Assembly: GCA_934229395.1 (NCBI GenBank)
Contig: CAKQDL010000044.1
Coordinates: 1-16,463, forward strand
DNA: 16,463 nt
Source: an uncultured Peptococcaceae bacterium
GTDB lineage: Bacteria > Bacillota > Peptococcia > Peptococcales > Peptococcaceae
Direction of reading: 5' to 3'
The notes below the pieces were generated by a model. It saw only the letters and a program-made list of their open reading frames with translations, had not been told where the DNA came from and made no database searches. Below are positions 14,494 through 16,463 of the stretch, piece by piece; positions within the stretch are counted from its first letter, which is position 1, and every line of letters starts with the position of its first letter. The translations under genes were made by a program, and so were the position numbers.

Positions 14494-16284
14494 ATGACAA
14501 ACAATCAAAAACTAACTGCATGGGTTGACGATATGGTCAAGCTATGCAAGCCCGATAAGGTTGAATGGTTTTTGGGCACCACCGAGCAAGAAGAGGCCAT
14601 TATTGATGATCTTTTAAAGCGCGATGCCGTTGTGAAGCTTAATGAGGAAAAGCTTCCAAACTGCTATCTCTTCCGCTCTGATATTTCTGACGTTGCGCGT
14701 GTTGAGGAACGCACCTATATCGCCAGCGAAAAGGAAGAAGACGCAGGCCCTACCAACAACTGGTACCCTCCACAAGAACTCAAAGAAAAAATGACTTCCC
14801 TATACGACGGCGCCATGAAGGGCCGCACCCTTTATGTCATTCCATTTTGCATGGGTCCACTAGACAGCCCAGCATCCAAAATTGGCGTGCAGCTCACCGA
14901 TAGCCCATACGTGGCGCTCAATATGAAGATTATGACCCGCACCGGTCAAGAAGTCTTAGACCGTTTGGGTGATGGCTTCTTTGTGCCATGTCTCCACTCC
15001 ATCGGCAAACCTCTCGCGGAAGGTGAGCTCGATGAAGCTTGGCCATGTGCCCCAATCGAAAACAAATACATCGCTCACTTCCCAGAGAGTCGTGAAATTT
15101 GGAGCTACGGTTCCGGCTACGGCGGCAACGCCCTCTTGGGCAAGAAATGCCTCGCTCTTCGCATTGCTTCTGTTATGGCACGCGATGAAGGTTGGATGGC
15201 AGAGCATATGCTCATCTTAAAAATCACCAATCCACAAGGCGTTACAAAGCACATTTGTGCCGCTTTCCCAAGCGCTTGCGGCAAAACCAACCTCGCCATG
15301 CTCGTGCCAACCCTCCCAGGCTGGAAGGTTGAAACCATCGGCGACGATATTGCATGGCTCCACATCGGCGAGAACGGCCGCCTCTATGCCATCAACCCAG
15401 AAAATGGCTTCTTCGGCGTAGCACCAGGCACCTCCACCCGTTCCAATCCAAACGCCATCAAGACCATCGGCAAAAACACCATCTACACCAACGTGGCCCT
15501 CACTGACGACGGCGATGTATGGTGGGAAGGTCTTTCCCCAGCGCCAGAGCATCTTATTGACTGGCAAGGCAACGACTGGACCAAGCAAAGCGACAAGCGC
15601 GCTGCTCATCCAAACTCCCGCTTCACAGCTCCAGCAGCACAATGCCCAATCATTGCGCCAGACTGGGAAGCAGCAGAAGGCGTGCCAATTGACGCCATCC
15701 TCTTCGGCGGTCGTCGCGCCCACACCATTCCACTTGTGTACGAATCCTTCAACTGGCAACACGGCGTCTTCCTAGGTTCCATCATGGGCAGCGAAGTCAC
15801 CGCCGCCATCATCAGCAACAAAATCGGCAAGGTACGCCGCGATCCATTTGCCATGCTGCCATTCATCGGCTACCACGTAGCAGACTACATCCAACACTGG
15901 CTCGATATGCCAAAGCTTACCGACGAAAGTAAGCTGCCTAAGATTTATTCCGTCAACTGGTTCCGCAAGGACGACGAAGGTCATTTCATTTGGCCAGGCT
16001 ACGGCGAAAACATCCGCGTTTTGGAATGGATTTTCGAACGTTCCGAAGGCACCGCCGGCGCCCACAAAACCCCAGTAGGCTATGTGCCATCTGTTCAAGA
16101 TTTGAACACCCGCGGCCTGAACGTAGACAATCACGATATGGAAACCCTTCTTTCCATCGACAAAGAAGCATGGCTCGAAGAAACCGCTTCCATCCACGAA
16201 CATTTCAATGCCTACGGCGAAAAAATGCCACAGGTACTCTTTGATGAACTCAAAGGCCTTGAAGATCGTTTGAACGAAGAATAA
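14494..16284 (+). CDS. pckA: Phosphoenolpyruvate carboxykinase (GTP type)
   Basis: This enzyme interconverts oxaloacetate and PEP using GTP/GDP, in gluconeogenesis or, in anaerobes, in the CO2-fixing direction towards C4 acids. The 596-residue length and motifs are those of the GTP-dependent family, not the ATP-dependent one. Visible motifs are YGSGYGGNALLGKKC, the P-loop FPSACGKTN at 258-266 with the reactive Cys262, the kinase-2 motif GDDIAWL, ENGFFGVAPGTS, and the guanine-pocket segment LFGGRRAHTIP. The ATG at 14494-14496 has a strong AAGGAG site 7 bases upstream. Codon choice is strongly biased to C-ending codons, suggesting high expression. It is a single-gene unit, divergent from the FAD oxidoreductase and closed by two hairpins. 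The symbols pckG and pckA are both used for this family. Confidence 0.97.
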   Translation: MTNNQKLTAWVDDMVKLCKPDKVEWFLGTTEQEEAIIDDLLKRDAVVKLNEEKLPNCYLFRSDISDVARVEERTYIASEKEEDAGPTNNWYPPQELKEKMTSLYDGAMKGRTLYVIPFCMGPLDSPASKIGVQLTDSPYVALNMKIMTRTGQEVLDRLGDGFFVPCLHSIGKPLAEGELDEAWPCAPIENKYIAHFPESREIWSYGSGYGGNALLGKKCLALRIASVMARDEGWMAEHMLILKITNPQGVTKHICAAFPSACGKTNLAMLVPTLPGWKVETIGDDIAWLHIGENGRLYAINPENGFFGVAPGTSTRSNPNAIKTIGKNTIYTNVALTDDGDVWWEGLSPAPEHLIDWQGNDWTKQSDKRAAHPNSRFTAPAAQCPIIAPDWEAAEGVPIDAILFGGRRAHTIPLVYESFNWQHGVFLGSIMGSEVTAAIISNKIGKVRRDPFAMLPFIGYHVADYIQHWLDMPKLTDESKLPKIYSVNWFRKDDEGHFIWPGYGENIRVLEWIFERSEGTAGAHKTPVGYVPSVQDLNTRGLNVDNHDMETLLSIDKEAWLEETASIHEHFNAYGEKMPQVLFDELKGLEDRLNEE

Positions 16285-16297
16285 ACAATAAAAAAGA

Positions 16298-16326
16298 GCG
16301 AGATAATCATCTTCCGATTATCTCGC
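16298..16326 (+). terminator. First hairpin after pckA
   Basis: GCGAGATAATC (16298-16308) and GATTATCTCGC (16316-16326) form a perfect 11-bp stem with a 7-base loop, 13 bases after the pckA stop. It is preceded by a run of A but followed by ACAGCTTG, with no T-run, so alone it is not a full terminator. Like the hairpin after recN, it is followed at once by the 18-base repeat. Confidence 0.6.
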
Positions 16327-16327
16327 A

Positions 16328-16345
16328 CAGCTTGTCGAAAAAGGT
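16328..16345 (+). repeat. 18-base repeat, copy downstream of pckA
   Basis: CAGCTTGTCGAAAAAGGT here is identical to the minus-strand copy at 60-77. In this copy its AAAAAGGT end forms the 5' arm of the terminator at 16337-16366, so part of the conservation may come from terminator function, but the CAGCTTGTC part is outside the stem. Confidence 0.7.
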
Positions 16346-16366
16346 CGCCAATCGGCGGCCTTTTTC
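16337..16366 (+). terminator. Intrinsic terminator of pckA
   Basis: GAAAAAGGTCGCC (16337-16349) and GGCGGCCTTTTTC (16354-16366) pair over 13 base pairs with one T-G wobble and an AATC loop. The A-run/T-run arms around a GC core make a strong, probably bidirectional Rho-independent terminator. Confidence 0.88.
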
Positions 16367-16372
16367 GTATAT

Positions 16373-16400
16373 TTGACCTAAATATGCGATATAATATAAA
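16373..16400 (+). promoter_or_regulatory. Candidate promoter for the next gene
   Basis: TTGACC (16373-16378) is followed after 16 bases by TATAAA (16395-16400); a perfect TATAAT also lies at 16390-16395 without a matching -35. Either would give only a very short leader before the ATG at 16413, so the true start of the next gene may lie further on. Confidence 0.35.
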
Positions 16401-16412
16401 TGGGTGATAAAT

Positions 16413-16463
16413 ATGTTGAAGAAAAAACTAAGCAACCGCAATGTAATTGAATTTGTAAGTTTA
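16413..16463 (+). CDS. Start of an unidentified gene, cut by the window
   Basis: An open frame begins at the ATG at 16413-16415 and runs without a stop to the window end (MLKKKLSNRNVIEFVSL). A GGGTGAT stretch lies about 6 bases upstream as a possible ribosome site. The basic start followed by hydrophobic residues could be the head of a membrane or secreted protein. Seventeen codons are too few to identify it, and the frame could be chance. Confidence 0.35.
   Translation, partial: MLKKKLSNRNVIEFVSL

Noticed and set aside
15217..15762. 181-codon open frame antisense to pckA
   Set aside because: Rich in Trp, Val and Gly as expected from reading biased pckA codons backwards; no start signals.
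16400..16450. Short frame from the ATG at 16400
   Set aside because: It stops after 16 codons, has no ribosome site and lies within the promoter region; the frame at 16413 is the better candidate.

Overview
This window looks like chromosomal core genome of an anaerobic member of the Bacillota, probably class Clostridia or Negativicutes. The support is the fused ispH-ribosomal S1 gene, the run from an Asp23-family gene and nusB through xseA, xseB, ispA, dxs, tlyA, nadK and argR to recN, a clostridial-type HutP-like protein beside cmk, and strong AGGAGG-type ribosome binding sites. Base composition is intermediate. I cannot name a genus. No phage, insertion sequence, CRISPR array, tRNA or rRNA was seen.

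Layout. (1) Positions 1-116 lie downstream of recN and hold hairpins and repeats. (2) Positions 117-9620 are a tightly packed eleven-gene cluster on the minus strand. In transcription order it reads Asp23/YqhY-like protein, nusB, xseA, xseB, ispA, dxs, tlyA, a small predicted membrane-bound nuclease, nadK, argR, recN. Most junctions overlap or are a few bases apart, and a good extended -10 promoter lies upstream of the first gene. (3) Positions 9621-9838 hold that promoter, a GC-rich patch and the terminator of the next unit. (4) Positions 9839-14307, also on the minus strand, hold an FAD oxidoreductase of the HI0933/BaiN type, a HutP-like protein, cmk, and the ispH-S1 fusion, which has its own near-consensus promoter. 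(5) Positions 14308-14493 are a divergent regulatory region with a perfect 19-bp dyad. (6) Positions 14494-16284 on the plus strand are a GTP-type PEP carboxykinase gene, followed by two hairpins and the first codons of a possible further gene. No gene-free stretch exceeds 300 bases.

How the genes work together. Dxs, IspA and IspH are three steps of non-mevalonate isoprenoid synthesis, so both minus-strand units supply it. XseA/XseB, RecN and possibly the membrane-bound PD-(D/E)XK protein form a DNA-repair group. NusB, TlyA and ribosomal S1 serve transcription, the ribosome and translation. NadK makes NADP and ArgR senses arginine.

Most genes are ordinary. The points most worth a second look are: a long terminator-like hairpin built into the last codons of the predicted membrane nuclease gene, in mid-operon; that protein itself; a Shine-Dalgarno-like site inside the ispH-S1 fusion placed so that free S1 could be made; the HutP-like protein, which appears to lack two metal-binding histidines of Bacillus HutP; and an 18-base sequence found after a hairpin downstream of both recN and pckA.
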